Source of the DNA: Comamonadaceae bacterium
GTDB lineage: Bacteria > Pseudomonadota > Gammaproteobacteria > Burkholderiales > Burkholderiaceae_C
Reading direction: 5' to 3'
Length of the DNA stretch: 52,678 nucleotides
Assembly: GCA_947373185.1 (NCBI GenBank)
Contig: CANBWP010000018.1
Span: 1 to 52,678, forward strand
Translations under genes and position numbers: made by a program
Notes under the pieces: model-generated
Database searches by the model: none
The model's input: only the letters and a program-made list of their open reading frames with translations
Told to the model about the DNA's origin: nothing
Shown here: piece after piece, positions 26,509 to 35,410 of the stretch
How positions within the stretch are numbered: the stretch's first letter is position 1
Layout: the number at the start of each line of letters is the position of its first letter

Positions 26509-27693
26509 ATGAGTCGTGAAGTTGTCGTTGTCAGCGGTGTTCGGACCGCCATTGGTACGTTCGGTGGCAGTTTGAAAGACATTGCGCCTACCGAATTGGG
26601 CGCCCAAGTGGTTCGCGAAGCACTCAAGCGCGCCAACACCGACGGCAAAGATGTCGGTCACGTGGTGTTTGGCCATGTGGTCAACACCGAGCCCAAGGAC
26701 ATGTACTTATCACGCGTGGCCGCCATCAACGGCGGTTGCTCTGAAGGCACGCCCGCTTTCAACGTGAACCGTTTGTGCGGCTCTGGCTTGCAAGCCATCA
26801 TTTCAGCCAGCCAATCCATTTTGTTGGGCGACACCGACATCGCCATTGGCGGCGGCGCAGAAAACATGAGCCGTGCCCCCTATGCCAGCCTGAGCACTCG
26901 CTTTGGCGCGCGCATGGGCGACACCAAGTTGGTCGACATGATGGTGGGTGTGTTGCACGACCCCTTCCACGCCATTCACATGGGCATCACCGCAGAAAAC
27001 ATTGCAGCCAAGTGGGGCATCACCCGCGAGGACCAAGACAAACTGGCCCTTGAAAGCCACAACCGCGCTGAGCGTGCCACCTTGGCCGGTTTCTTCAAAG
27101 ACCAAATCGTGCCCGTCATGCTTAAATCGCGCAAAGGCGATGTGGCCTATGCCACTGACGAACACTTCCGCCCCGGTTGCAGCGCCGAAGAATTGGCCAA
27201 ACTCAAACCCGTGTTCTTGAAAGAAAACGGCACCGTAACAGCAGGCAATGCTTCAGGCATTAACGATGCCGCTGCCGCCGTGGTGTTGATGGAAGCCGGT
27301 GCAGCCAAAGCACGAGGCGCCAAACCTTTGGCGCGTTTAGTGACCTATGCCCACGCCGGTGTCGATCCCAAATACATGGGCATCGGCCCCGTACCGGCAT
27401 CACAGTTGGCACTCAAAAAAGCTGGTTTGACTGTGAACGATTTGGACGTCATTGAAGCCAATGAAGCTTTTGCGGCACAAGCTTGCGCGGTCACGCGTGA
27501 CCTTGGCTTGGACCCTGCCAAGGTCAACCCCAACGGTTCAGGCATTTCTTTGGGTCACCCCATCGGCGCCACCGGCGCCTTGATCACAGTTAAAGCATTG
27601 CATGAGTTGCAACGCATCAACGGCCGTTATGCATTGGTCACCATGTGCATTGGCGGCGGTCAAGGCATTGCCGCCATTTTTGAACGCATGTAA
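26509..27693 (+). CDS. bktB: Acetyl-CoA C-acyltransferase / beta-ketothiolase
   Basis: A 394-residue thiolase that condenses two acyl-CoAs or cleaves 3-ketoacyl-CoA. The nucleophilic cysteine is Cys90 in VNRLCGSGLQAI; the later GISLGHPIGATGA holds the histidine and MCIGGGQGIA the second cysteine, so the active site is complete. The overall style matches BktB-type thiolases of Burkholderiales, which serve polyhydroxyalkanoate or beta-oxidation pathways; plain acetyl-CoA acetyltransferase (PhaA/AtoB) is the alternative. A GAAGGAG ribosome-binding site precedes ATG 26509. It appears monocistronic, with a strong hairpin downstream. Confidence 0.92.
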   Translation: MSREVVVVSGVRTAIGTFGGSLKDIAPTELGAQVVREALKRANTDGKDVGHVVFGHVVNTEPKDMYLSRVAAINGGCSEGTPAFNVNRLCGSGLQAIISASQSILLGDTDIAIGGGAENMSRAPYASLSTRFGARMGDTKLVDMMVGVLHDPFHAIHMGITAENIAAKWGITREDQDKLALESHNRAERATLAGFFKDQIVPVMLKSRKGDVAYATDEHFRPGCSAEELAKLKPVFLKENGTVTAGNASGINDAAAAVVLMEAGAAKARGAKPLARLVTYAHAGVDPKYMGIGPVPASQLALKKAGLTVNDLDVIEANEAFAAQACAVTRDLGLDPAKVNPNGSGISLGHPIGATGALITVKALHELQRINGRYALVTMCIGGGQGIAAIFERM

Positions 27694-27736
27694 ACATCTT
27701 TTCAATGTCGGCTTGAGGCCTTCATTGTGAGCAAAC

Positions 27737-27762
27737 GCAAGGCCATCGCAAGATGGCCTTGC
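27737..27762 (+). terminator. Hairpin after bktB, candidate terminator
   Basis: A perfect 11-base stem, GCAAGGCCATC / GATGGCCTTGC, encloses a GCAA tetraloop and is followed by TGTTT. The stem is very stable but the U-tract is poor, so it may be a terminator or a 3' mRNA-stabilising hairpin. Confidence 0.55.
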
Positions 27763-27836
27763 TGTTTGGGGCGTATTCTCAAGGGTGTGAACACCTCTTT
27801 GTCCATCCAGCCGCATCATCGCTTTCATTTGCAAGA

Positions 27837-27857
27837 TTTGAATGTTAAACTTTCAAA
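27837..27857. promoter_or_regulatory. 21-bp interrupted palindrome, candidate operator of the RES-Xre module
   Basis: The sequence TTTGAA-t-GTT-a-AAC-t-TTCAAA is symmetric at 18 of 21 positions and lies 16 bases before the antitoxin ATG. It overlaps an extended -10-like element, TGTTAAACT. Xre-type antitoxins usually repress their own promoter through such palindromes, so this is the likely operator. Confidence 0.6.
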
Positions 27858-27873
27858 TATTCAGGAGAACGCC

Positions 27874-28260
27874 ATGAAAGCAGTTACCCAACTTGCCAAA
27901 GTCACCCAAGCCGATCCCGCGCGGGTCCTGACCATAGCCACGCTTCGTGCCGCCGAATTTCTGGGCATCACGGGCGCCAGTTTGGGGCAAACCATCGGCG
28001 TGAGCGAGGCCACTATTTCACGCATCAATTCGGGCGATCGCACCATTGACCCCCAATCCAAAGAGGGCGAGTTGGCTTTGTTGTTGGTGCGCTTGTATCG
28101 CTCACTCGATGCGCTGGTTGGCAATCAACCTGGCAAAGGCGAGCTCTGGCTCAATGGCTTCAACCAAGCCTTCAATGCCAGCCCCAAAGCACTCATCACC
28201 CAAACCGAAGGCCTCGTGCGCGTTGTGAGTTATCTCGACAGCATGCGTGCCAAGGTCTAA
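27874..28260 (+). CDS. MbcA/ParS/Xre-type antitoxin
   Basis: A 128-residue antitoxin of the MbcA/ParS/Xre family. The N-terminal part contains a helix-turn-helix (LGITGASLGQTIGVSEATIS, about residues 30-49) for DNA binding. The C-terminal part, with LVGNQPGKGELWLNGFNQAF, is the MbcA/ParS toxin-binding domain (DUF2384-type). A CAGGAG ribosome-binding site precedes ATG 27874. It lies five bases upstream of the RES toxin gene, the usual antitoxin-first order, and a palindromic operator candidate overlaps its promoter. It should neutralise the RES protein and repress transcription. Confidence 0.9.
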   Translation: MKAVTQLAKVTQADPARVLTIATLRAAEFLGITGASLGQTIGVSEATISRINSGDRTIDPQSKEGELALLLVRLYRSLDALVGNQPGKGELWLNGFNQAFNASPKALITQTEGLVRVVSYLDSMRAKV

Positions 28261-28265
28261 TCTTC

Positions 28266-28970
28266 ATGCATCGTTGGCAAAAAGAAGACTGGATCACCAA
28301 CAGCGCCAACACGTCTGAACAACTTCTTTGGCGCGCTGTAGAAGCCCAGCACCTCAACGCCACCATGCGCCTGGTCGACACGCTTGACGAGCAATTTTTG
28401 CTAGAGCAAATGCTGGAAGCCAACAAACCACCCCTGCCGCCCGCTGCTGTGGGGCATCACTATTTATTGTCAACGCCTTTTCGCTATGCATCGCCCTACC
28501 CGTCTAGGTTCAGAGCGGCTCATGAGCCAGGCGTTTGGTATGGTGCTTTTGATCGCCAAACCGCCTGCACCGAAGTGGGCTACTGGCGCTGGCGATTTTT
28601 CATGGACAGTGAGTCACTGAACACGGGCGAACTGCAAACTGAACACAGTTTGTTTCAAGCCAAGGTCACAGGTCGGTGCATTGACCTGAACAGCGCGCCC
28701 TGGAATCTGCTGGCCAAGCAATGGCAAGACCCCAACAGCTACACACTCTGTCAAGCCTTGGCTGCCGATTGCAGGCCTCACAACATTGAATGGATTGCCT
28801 ACACATCCAGCCGCCAACCACAAGGGCTGTGTGCGGCCGTTTTGGCCCCGCATGCTTTAAAGATCAACAAAACTTTGAACATTGAAACATGGCACTGCCG
28901 CATCACGCGCAGCAGTGTCATCTTTCGTCATTTCAAAGAAGGGTTTAGCTTCGAGCCAATTCAGCGATAA
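28266..28970 (+). CDS. RES-domain toxin
   Basis: A 234-residue RES-family protein. Characterised members degrade NAD+ (by phosphorolysis in MbcT, hydrolysis in others), stopping growth until the antitoxin returns. Family features are LLWRAVEAQH with Arg23, FRYASPYPSRFR near residue 72, PGVWYGAFDRQTACTEVGYW with the conserved Glu103, and a later TSSRQ segment that could hold the RES serine. It follows the Xre antitoxin after five bases. Its stop overlaps the convergent MesD-like gene by ten bases. The length and intact motif residues suggest a functional toxin. Confidence 0.88.
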   Translation: MHRWQKEDWITNSANTSEQLLWRAVEAQHLNATMRLVDTLDEQFLLEQMLEANKPPLPPAAVGHHYLLSTPFRYASPYPSRFRAAHEPGVWYGAFDRQTACTEVGYWRWRFFMDSESLNTGELQTEHSLFQAKVTGRCIDLNSAPWNLLAKQWQDPNSYTLCQALAADCRPHNIEWIAYTSSRQPQGLCAAVLAPHALKINKTLNIETWHCRITRSSVIFRHFKEGFSFEPIQR

Positions 28971-29980
28971 CGCTCACGCGCGATGCGTGCGCCTTCGGCC
29001 AGTGCTTGCAATTTTTTCTCGGCCACTTCACGGCTCATGGGTGCCAAACCACAATTGGTACAAGGAATGATCCGCGCCTTGGGCACAAACTGAAGTGCAC
29101 GGCCAATGGTGTCGGCCACTTCTTCAGGTGTTTCAATCACTTCGCTGGCCACATCGATCACACCCACCATCACGTCTTTGCCTGCCAGCAAAGCCATCAA
29201 GTCCATGGGCACATGCGAGTGGAAGCACTCCAAACTCACTTGGTCAATGCTGCTCTTGGCCAAGGCGGGAAAGACCTTTTCATATTGGCGCCACTCGTGG
29301 CCCAAAGAGTTTTTCCAATCGATGTTGGCTTGAATGCCGTAGCCATAGCAAATGTGAACGGCGGTGGTGCACGTGAGGCCTTGGGCGGCGCGCTCTAAAG
29401 CTTTCACACCCCAATCGGCCGCCTCTTCCATGTACACATTGAAGGCGGGCTCGTCAAACTGCACAATGTCTACGCCATCGGCTTGCAGCGCCAATGCTTC
29501 TTGGTTCAGCAGTTCTGCAAAGGCCATGGCCATCTTGACTTTGTCGCCGTAAAAGCGATCGGCCACGGTGTCGACAATGGTCATGGGGCCAGGCAAGGTG
29601 AACTTCAATTTCTTCTTGGTGTGGGCACGTGCCAATTGGGCTTCAAAGGCATGCACACGGCCTTTCAAACGCAGCGGCGCAATCACTTGCGGCACTTGCG
29701 CGTCGTAGCGGTTGTTGCGAATGCCCATGGTGACTTTGTTGACAAAGTCGATGCCTTCGACTTGCTCCAAGAAACCGTGCACAAAGTGTTGGCGCGATTG
29801 CTCGCCATCGCCCACGACATCGAGACCTGCATCTTCTTGGGCTTTGATCCACAGCAAAGTGGCATCGGCTTTGGCTTGCTTCAAGCTGTCACCTTCGGCC
29901 ATCCACTTGGGCCAAAGTTTGTTGGTCTCAGCCAGCCATTCGGGTTTTGGCAAGCTGCCAGCAATTGCGGTTTCAAACAT
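28961..29980 (-). CDS. MetE-core methionine synthase, MesD-like
   Basis: A 339-residue protein equivalent to the C-terminal catalytic half of cobalamin-independent methionine synthase. It begins ETAIAGSLPKPEWL; zinc and homocysteine ligand candidates are His209 and Cys211 in VHICYGYG, Glu251 in VSLECFHSH, and Cys307/Cys310 in IPCTNCGLAP. Stand-alone MetE cores of this size are the folate-independent Mes families, and HICYGYG with the long insert before the Glu resembles my recollection of the MesD group, which uses a partner (MesX, DUF1852) and oxygen. No DUF1852 gene is in the window. ATG 29980 has an AGGAG site. It lies 14 bases downstream of the LLM flavoprotein, so they share a transcript. 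Methyl donor and true partner are uncertain. Confidence 0.8.
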   Translation of the reverse strand: MFETAIAGSLPKPEWLAETNKLWPKWMAEGDSLKQAKADATLLWIKAQEDAGLDVVGDGEQSRQHFVHGFLEQVEGIDFVNKVTMGIRNNRYDAQVPQVIAPLRLKGRVHAFEAQLARAHTKKKLKFTLPGPMTIVDTVADRFYGDKVKMAMAFAELLNQEALALQADGVDIVQFDEPAFNVYMEEAADWGVKALERAAQGLTCTTAVHICYGYGIQANIDWKNSLGHEWRQYEKVFPALAKSSIDQVSLECFHSHVPMDLMALLAGKDVMVGVIDVASEVIETPEEVADTIGRALQFVPKARIIPCTNCGLAPMSREVAEKKLQALAEGARIARERYR

Positions 29981-29994
29981 GCGTGTACTCCTGA

Positions 29995-31008
29995 TCAATA
30001 TGAAGGTTTCAAATTAAATTCTTGGGCCAGTAATTCATACGAATGGGCCTGTGCTTTGGGGTCGTACGTCCAGGTGATCACCGCCACTTCGTCCAGTGCC
30101 AGTTTCTCAGCCATGGCACGCAATTGAGCAGCAACCGTGCGGGCACTGCCCACAAACGCATTGTCCATCATGGCTTGCAGCGCCATGCTTTCAGCAGGTG
30201 AATAGTCACGCGCAGCTTGATCGGGCGGCAACATCGGGCCAATGCGGCCCAAGTTGCGGTCCATGCGCCAGCGTGCGCGGCTCTGGAACAAATGCCAGGC
30301 TTGCTCGTCGGTGTCTGCGGCCAAGGCCCACACGCACACCGTGGCATGCGGTTTGTCTAAACGAGGGCTGGGCTTGAAGGTGTCGCGGTAGATTTTCAAT
30401 GCCTGATCGGCGCCTTGGCCATCGGTAATGAACCAGGCAAAGGCATAGGGCAGGCCCAAATGTGCGGCCAGTTGTGCGCCATAGTCGGAGCTGCCCAGCA
30501 TCCACACATCGGGCGACGTGGCCGATTGCGGGTAAGCAAACACACCATGCCCAGGATGACCGGGCGGCAAAGGCTGTCCCGTCACCCAAGCCTGAAGTTC
30601 CATGACCTGCTGCGGGAAATTTTCACTGGCATATCGATCGGGGTTGAGCAATTGCGCGGTTTTGCCATCGCTGCCAGGCGCGCGTCCAACACCCAAATCA
30701 ATGCGGCCAGGCGCCAATGCATCGAGCACTCGAAATTGTTCCGCCACTTTCAAGGCCGAATAGTGCGGCAACATGACGCCAGCACTGCCGATGCGTATGG
30801 TGTGAGTCTGGGTGGCGATGGCCGCCATCAGGACCTCGGGCGCGGTGCCCACGATGCTCGGATGCGCATGATGCTCGCTCACCCAAAACCGATGGTAACC
30901 CAGCTTTTCTGCCAATTGCGACAGGGCCAGGGTTTGCCGAATGGACTCGTCTTGACCCCGCCCCGCCATGGCCACTGATTGATCCAACACCGACAAACGC
31001 AAACTCAT
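29995..31008 (-). CDS. LLM-class flavin-dependent oxidoreductase
   Basis: A 337-residue luciferase-like monooxygenase. The N-terminus MSLRLSVLDQSV is typical of the LLM subgroup annotated as MsnO8 or YhbW-like. Other family blocks are EKLGYHRFWVSEHHA, GSAGVMLPHYSALKVAEQF, and LGVGRAPGSDGKTA, which form the TIM-barrel flavin site. These enzymes use reduced FMN and oxygen supplied by a reductase. ATG 31008 is used. It lies between the acyl-CoA synthetase (31 bases upstream) and the MesD-like gene (14 bases downstream), all on the minus strand. A link to the methionine synthase is suggested only by position. Confidence 0.88.
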   Translation of the reverse strand: MSLRLSVLDQSVAMAGRGQDESIRQTLALSQLAEKLGYHRFWVSEHHAHPSIVGTAPEVLMAAIATQTHTIRIGSAGVMLPHYSALKVAEQFRVLDALAPGRIDLGVGRAPGSDGKTAQLLNPDRYASENFPQQVMELQAWVTGQPLPPGHPGHGVFAYPQSATSPDVWMLGSSDYGAQLAAHLGLPYAFAWFITDGQGADQALKIYRDTFKPSPRLDKPHATVCVWALAADTDEQAWHLFQSRARWRMDRNLGRIGPMLPPDQAARDYSPAESMALQAMMDNAFVGSARTVAAQLRAMAEKLALDEVAVITWTYDPKAQAHSYELLAQEFNLKPSY

Positions 31009-31039
31009 GAATGAATCACTTTGAATAAAACGACAAGCA

Positions 31040-32734
31040 TCAGGCCTTGGCCCACTCTGCTTCTTGCAATGCACGCCACATCACTTTGCCACTGCCACTT
31101 TTGGGCAAGACTTGCGCAAATTCCACCACGCGCGGCACTTTGTAAACCGCCATGGTGTCGCGGCACCAGTCGATGATATCTTGGGTGCTCACCTGCCCCT
31201 TGTGAGATGCGCGCAATACCACCACAGCCTTCACGGACTCTCCGCGGTACGCGTCCTTGGTGGAAATGATGCAAGCTTCTTGAATGGCCGGATGCTTGAA
31301 CATCAAAGCCTCGACCTCTGCGGGCCAAACTTTGAAGCCACTGGCATTGATCATGCGTTTCAATCGATCGGTCATGAAAAAGTAACCTTCTTCGTCAATG
31401 CGACCCATGTCGCCCGATCGGAAATACGATTTGCCATCGCGCTCAAAAAACGCACTGGCTGTTGCCTCTGGGCGCTTCCAGTAGCCTTTGAACACCTGTG
31501 GCCCGCTGATCACGATTTCTCCGGACTCGCCTTGCGGCAGCTCTTGCAGCGTTTCAGGGTCCACCACGCGCGCATCCACACTCATGAACGGAATGCCCAA
31601 GCATTGCTGCTTTGAGGCATCGGGGGGATTGGTGTGCGAAGGCGCCGCCGTCTCGGTCAAACCATAGCCTTCAATGTATTTCAACTGAAACTGCTCAAAG
31701 AGCCTTTGTGCCACCGCCTCAGGCATGGCCGCGCCACCACCGCCAATGTTTTGCAAACTGCTCAAATCAAATTGTCCCAAATTGGGACTGCCTAACAAGT
31801 CAATCACCATGGTGGGGATGTTGGTCCAGTGCGTGATTTTCCATTTGGAAATTAAGCGGCCGGCCAACTCTCTGTCCCAACGCGGCATGAGCACCAGCGT
31901 GGCACCCAAGAAAAGGGTGGCATGCATCACACTGACCATGCCGGTGATGTGAAACATAGGCACCACCGCCAAGCACCGATTTTCTGCGGTGCCATTGGAC
32001 CACAGTCCACTGGCCAGGGCGTTGTGCATGAGGGTGCCGTGCGTGTGCATACAGCCCTTGGGCAAGCCGGTGGTACCACTGGTATAGGGCAACACTGCCA
32101 AGTCATCGGTGACGGCCGTGACCTCGGGCAAATCAATGGGGGTTTGCATGGCGGTGGTCCATGCATGCACGTGCCCCCCAGCCAATGAAGGCAGCGTGTG
32201 CCGCGCCAGCAGCCATGGGTGCCAGGCTTCTGGCAAGTCATCGGCACTGGTTGCCTTGGCATCAAACACATCTGTAAATTGCGTCACCAACAAATGCTGC
32301 AAGCCTTGCTCGGGCCCCAAGGCATTGCTGGCGGCGGCCAAGGCTTCGGCCAAGTCGGCGGTGGTCACAGCCACCTTGGCATCCGGGTCGAGGATGTAAT
32401 GCTTCAACTCCTCCATGCGGTTCATGGGGTTGACCGGCACCACCACGGCATCCAGACGCAAAATGGCAAAGTGTGCGATGACCAGTTGCGGACAGTTTTG
32501 CATGTCCAGCACCACACGGTCGCCCTTTTGCACCCCCATTTGACGCAGCGCCGACGCCACAAGCTCGGCCGCAGTGCGCAACTGCGTGTAGGTCCAGGTT
32601 TGCCCCATGAACACCAGCGCCAACTTGTCTGGATAGCGCATCGCACTGACGTGCAAATTCATCCACAAGGAAGTCTTGGGCACAGTCAAAGCATGTGGCA
32701 GTCGCTTGGGCCAAACAGCGTGATGAACGGGCAT
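31040..32734 (-). CDS. AMP-binding acyl-CoA synthetase (long-chain fatty-acid ligase type)
   Basis: A 564-residue adenylate-forming enzyme that activates a carboxylic acid with ATP and CoA. The P-loop-like motif PYTSGTTGLPKG is at about residues 216-227, YIEGYGLTETAA is the core A5 motif, YFRSGDMGRIDEEGYF the A7 region, and the C-terminal PKSGSGKVMWR carries the A10 lysine. The N-terminus (TSLWMNLHVSAMRYPDKLAL) fits fatty-acid-type ligases; the chain length is not evident. ATG 32734 has a GGAGA ribosome-binding site; the upstream TTG 32749 lacks one. It is the first gene of the synthetase-LLM-MesD run and diverges from the HTH-receiver regulator. Confidence 0.9.
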   Translation of the reverse strand: MPVHHAVWPKRLPHALTVPKTSLWMNLHVSAMRYPDKLALVFMGQTWTYTQLRTAAELVASALRQMGVQKGDRVVLDMQNCPQLVIAHFAILRLDAVVVPVNPMNRMEELKHYILDPDAKVAVTTADLAEALAAASNALGPEQGLQHLLVTQFTDVFDAKATSADDLPEAWHPWLLARHTLPSLAGGHVHAWTTAMQTPIDLPEVTAVTDDLAVLPYTSGTTGLPKGCMHTHGTLMHNALASGLWSNGTAENRCLAVVPMFHITGMVSVMHATLFLGATLVLMPRWDRELAGRLISKWKITHWTNIPTMVIDLLGSPNLGQFDLSSLQNIGGGGAAMPEAVAQRLFEQFQLKYIEGYGLTETAAPSHTNPPDASKQQCLGIPFMSVDARVVDPETLQELPQGESGEIVISGPQVFKGYWKRPEATASAFFERDGKSYFRSGDMGRIDEEGYFFMTDRLKRMINASGFKVWPAEVEALMFKHPAIQEACIISTKDAYRGESVKAVVVLRASHKGQVSTQDIIDWCRDTMAVYKVPRVVEFAQVLPKSGSGKVMWRALQEAEWAKA

Positions 32735-32936
32735 GAGGCGGGTCTCCAACCAAAAATGAAGCAGGGCTCAATGCCTCAACTCAGGGTTGATGAACATTGT
32801 GCATAAGGCATCCTAAACCGGTATGAGCTAACGGAACATCCCCATCTGCCCTAGGTGGAAGACCCGCATTGAAAGCATTTGTAACCAGTCGATCGCGCCA
32901 ATACAGGTAAATTGAAGTTTTCCCAAAGAGGCACTT

Positions 32937-33536
32937 ATGTCCCCACTGCCTACACCTGCTTGCTGCGGCACCAGCAAAGCCGCCCAATTGCTCCAACTTT
33001 CCGTGGGCACCATCCAAAGCTTGGTTGACAAACAAGTCCTAGAGGCTTGGGTCACACAGGGCGGCCACCGCCGAATCTCCCTCGAGTCCATCCACAAGTA
33101 CCAAGCCCAACAACAAAAACTCCCCGCGCTCTCCCGTCTCCTAGACAAGCGCTTGCGGGTCATGGTGGTGGACGACGACGCCCTCTCCAGGCACATGCTG
33201 CAAGACGCCTGCCTGTCGGCCCACCACCTCATTGACTGCTGCGCCATCGCCTCAGGCATTGAGGCCTTGCTCACGCTGCCCAGCTTTCAGCCTCAAATCA
33301 TCATCCTAGACCTGCTCATGCCGGAGGTTGATGGCTGGGAGTTTGTCAAACGGCTCAAGCAAAAAGAAGGCTACGAGCAACTTCAAATTATCAGCGTGTC
33401 GGCCTTGTCCGAGACCGAACTGCAGGCACGAGGCGGCCCCCCTGAAGGCTCCCACTTTATGGCCAAGCCGGTTGATTTGGGGTGGTTAAAGGGATATTTA
33501 CTGGGCTTGATGGCACCGCAAGCTTGGGTGGGATGA
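32937..33536 (+). CDS. Response regulator with N-terminal HTH and C-terminal receiver domain
   Basis: A 199-residue protein with the order opposite to most response regulators. Residues about 11-52 form an excisionase/MerR-like helix-turn-helix (GTSKAAQLLQLSVGTIQSLV, then WVTQGGHRRISLESI). Residues 72-195 form a receiver domain: acidic pocket VMVVDDDA (79-81), phosphoacceptor Asp125 in IILDLLMPEVDG, Ser155 and Lys177 in MAKPVD. All key receiver residues are present. A AAAGAGG ribosome-binding site precedes the ATG. No histidine kinase is near. It diverges from the acyl-CoA synthetase across 202 bases, which may be its target promoter. A bidirectional terminator follows. Confidence 0.85.
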   Translation: MSPLPTPACCGTSKAAQLLQLSVGTIQSLVDKQVLEAWVTQGGHRRISLESIHKYQAQQQKLPALSRLLDKRLRVMVVDDDALSRHMLQDACLSAHHLIDCCAIASGIEALLTLPSFQPQIIILDLLMPEVDGWEFVKRLKQKEGYEQLQIISVSALSETELQARGGPPEGSHFMAKPVDLGWLKGYLLGLMAPQAWVG

Positions 33537-33577
33537 CCGCGAACTTAAAAACAAAGTTAATTTTGAATCTACCCATG

Positions 33578-33603
33578 AAAAACGCGCCCGAAGGCGCGTT
33601 TTT
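33578..33603. terminator. Bidirectional intrinsic terminator
   Basis: The sequence AAAAACGCGCC, a CGAA loop, then GGCGCGTTTTT forms a perfect stem with an A-run on one side and a T-run on the other. It can end the response-regulator transcript (plus) and the tRNA cluster transcript (minus). Confidence 0.92.
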
Positions 33604-33612
33604 ACATGCTTT

Positions 33613-33689
33613 TGGCGGAGTGGACGGGACTCGAACCCGCGACCCCCGGCGTGACAGGCCGGTATTCTAACCAACTGAACTACCACTCC
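33613..33689 (-). tRNA. tRNA-Asp (GTC)
   Basis: A 77-base cloverleaf read on the minus strand. The acceptor stem is GGAGTGG / CCACTCC with discriminator G and an encoded CCA. The anticodon loop CTGTCAC gives GTC (Asp), and the T-arm carries GGGTTCGAGTCCC. It is the last gene of the gltX-tRNA run, just before the terminator. Confidence 0.97.
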
Positions 33690-33747
33690 TGGTAGCTTGA
33701 AGCTTTTGCTCTGTTTGTCTAGTAACAGAGCCAAGTGCAACAAAACT

Positions 33748-33823
33748 TGGCGACCCTACGGGGATTCGAACCCCGGTACTCACCGTGAAAGGGTGATGTC
33801 CTAGGCCTCTAGACGATAGGGTC
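33748..33823 (-). tRNA. tRNA-Glu (TTC)
   Basis: A 76-base cloverleaf on the minus strand. Acceptor GACCCTA pairs with TAGGGTC, with discriminator G and encoded CCA. The anticodon loop reads CTTTCAC, giving TTC (Glu), and the T-arm is CGGGGTTCGAATCCCCG. It sits in the same transcript as glutamyl-tRNA synthetase. Confidence 0.97.
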
Positions 33824-33864
33824 AAAACCTGGACTGAGTTTTTAACAACTCATTCTCGACACTT

Positions 33865-33940
<76 letters not shown>

Positions 33941-33998
33941 TTCGTGATGCTTTTAAACATCCCTCGTTGGTGTCGAGAAATGGATTATAGACAGATTT

Positions 33999-35396
33999 TT
34001 AGGCGTTTTTCAAGCGCTGCAAAACTTTTTGCTTTTCACACAATGCCAGCACCGCATCAAGCGATGGCGTCTGGGCGGTGCCCATGACCAAAACCCGCAC
34101 GGGCATGGCCAGTTGCGGCATTTTCAAACCCTGTGCGACCAGTACTTCTTTCAAGACGGCGGCAATCGAAGCCTTGTCCCATTCGCATGCATTGAGCTTA
34201 TCGACCAACAGCGCCAAGGCGGGCTGAATGGCTTCGGTCACATGCTGCGCTTTTTCTTCAGGCTTGGGGCTGACATCGCCATAGAACACAGCCACCCAAT
34301 CGGCCAACACACACAAGGTGTCGCAACGGTCTTTGAACAGGCCGCAGATGGCTGGCAGGCGATCGTCTGTCTCAATGCCGCGCTGCTTCAAAATGGCACT
34401 CACCCACGATGCCAACTTGGCGTCGTCAGAGGCTTTCAAATGCTGTGCATTCACCCAACGCAATTTGGCATCGTCAAATTGCGCAGCACTGCGGCCCAGA
34501 TGATCAAGGTCAAACCAATCCAAAAATTGTTGACGGCTGAAAATTTCATCGTCACCGTGGCTCCAGCCCAAGCGGGCCAAGTAGTTCACCATGGCATCGG
34601 GCAAGTAGCCTTCATCGCGATACTGCGTCACAGGTTTCGCACCATTGCGTTTGCTCATCTTCTCACCCAGCTCATTGAGCACCGTGGGCAAGTGCGCATA
34701 CACCGGCACATCTTTGCCCAGCGCTTTGAAGATGTTGATTTGGCGCGGCGTGTTGTTGACGTGGTCATCGCCGCGAATCACGTGCGTGATTTGCATGTCG
34801 ATGTCGTCCACCACCACACAGAAGTTGTAAGTGGGTGTACCGTCCGGGCGTGCAATGACCAAGTCATCCAACTCTTGGTTGCTGATTTCAATGCGGCCTT
34901 TGACCTTGTCATCCCAAGCCACCACCCCCTCGAGTGGGTTTTTGAAGCGCAAAACAGGCTTCACCCCTTCAGGGACAGGTGGCAAGGTCTTGCCTGGCTC
35001 TGGGCGCCATGTGCCGTCGTAACGAGGCTTTTCTTTGGCGGCCATTTGTTTTTCGCGCAGGGCATCCAATGCTTCGATGCTCATGTAGCAAGGGTAGACC
35101 TGACCGGTGGCCTGCAATTCGGCCAGCACTTGCTTGTAGCGGTCCATGCGCTGCATTTGATAGAACGGGCCTTCATCGGGGTTCATGCCCAACCAGGCCA
35201 TGCCTTCCAAAATCACATCGACAGAGGCTTGGTTAGAGCGCTCCAAGTCGGTGTCTTCAATGCGCAAAATGAAAGTGCCACCTTGCGACTTGGCAAAAGC
35301 CCAAGGGTACAAGGCTGAGCGAATATTGCCCAAGTGAATGAAGCCAGTTGGCGAAGGCGCAAAACGCGTGCGCACAGGTTTGTTGCTAGAAGTCAT
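33999..35396 (-). CDS. gltX: Glutamyl-tRNA synthetase
   Basis: A 465-residue class I aminoacyl-tRNA synthetase that charges tRNA-Glu. The HIGH-like motif is [17 protein letters not shown] near residue 14, and KMSKRNGA is the second ATP signature. Other blocks, [11 protein letters not shown] and [12 protein letters not shown], are standard for GltX. The C-terminal helical domain recognises the anticodon. It lies 14 bases downstream of metZ and 58 bases upstream of tRNA-Ala, with tRNA-Glu itself in the same run. A long frame antisense to it (34029-35318) is not a gene. Confidence 0.97.
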   Translation of the reverse strand: MTSSNKPVRTRFAPSPTGFIHLGNIRSALYPWAFAKSQGGTFILRIEDTDLERSNQASVDVILEGMAWLGMNPDEGPFYQMQRMDRYKQVLAELQATGQVYPCYMSIEALDALREKQMAAKEKPRYDGTWRPEPGKTLPPVPEGVKPVLRFKNPLEGVVAWDDKVKGRIEISNQELDDLVIARPDGTPTYNFCVVVDDIDMQITHVIRGDDHVNNTPRQINIFKALGKDVPVYAHLPTVLNELGEKMSKRNGAKPVTQYRDEGYLPDAMVNYLARLGWSHGDDEIFSRQQFLDWFDLDHLGRSAAQFDDAKLRWVNAQHLKASDDAKLASWVSAILKQRGIETDDRLPAICGLFKDRCDTLCVLADWVAVFYGDVSPKPEEKAQHVTEAIQPALALLVDKLNACEWDKASIAAVLKEVLVAQGLKMPQLAMPVRVLVMGTAQTPSLDAVLALCEKQKVLQRLKNA

Positions 35397-35410
35397 TTTT
35401 CTTTTTCAAA

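Noticed and set aside
34029..35318. 429-codon plus-strand frame antisense to gltX
   Set aside because: It is fully covered by gltX, which has all synthetase motifs; the antisense product has no family features and no start signal.
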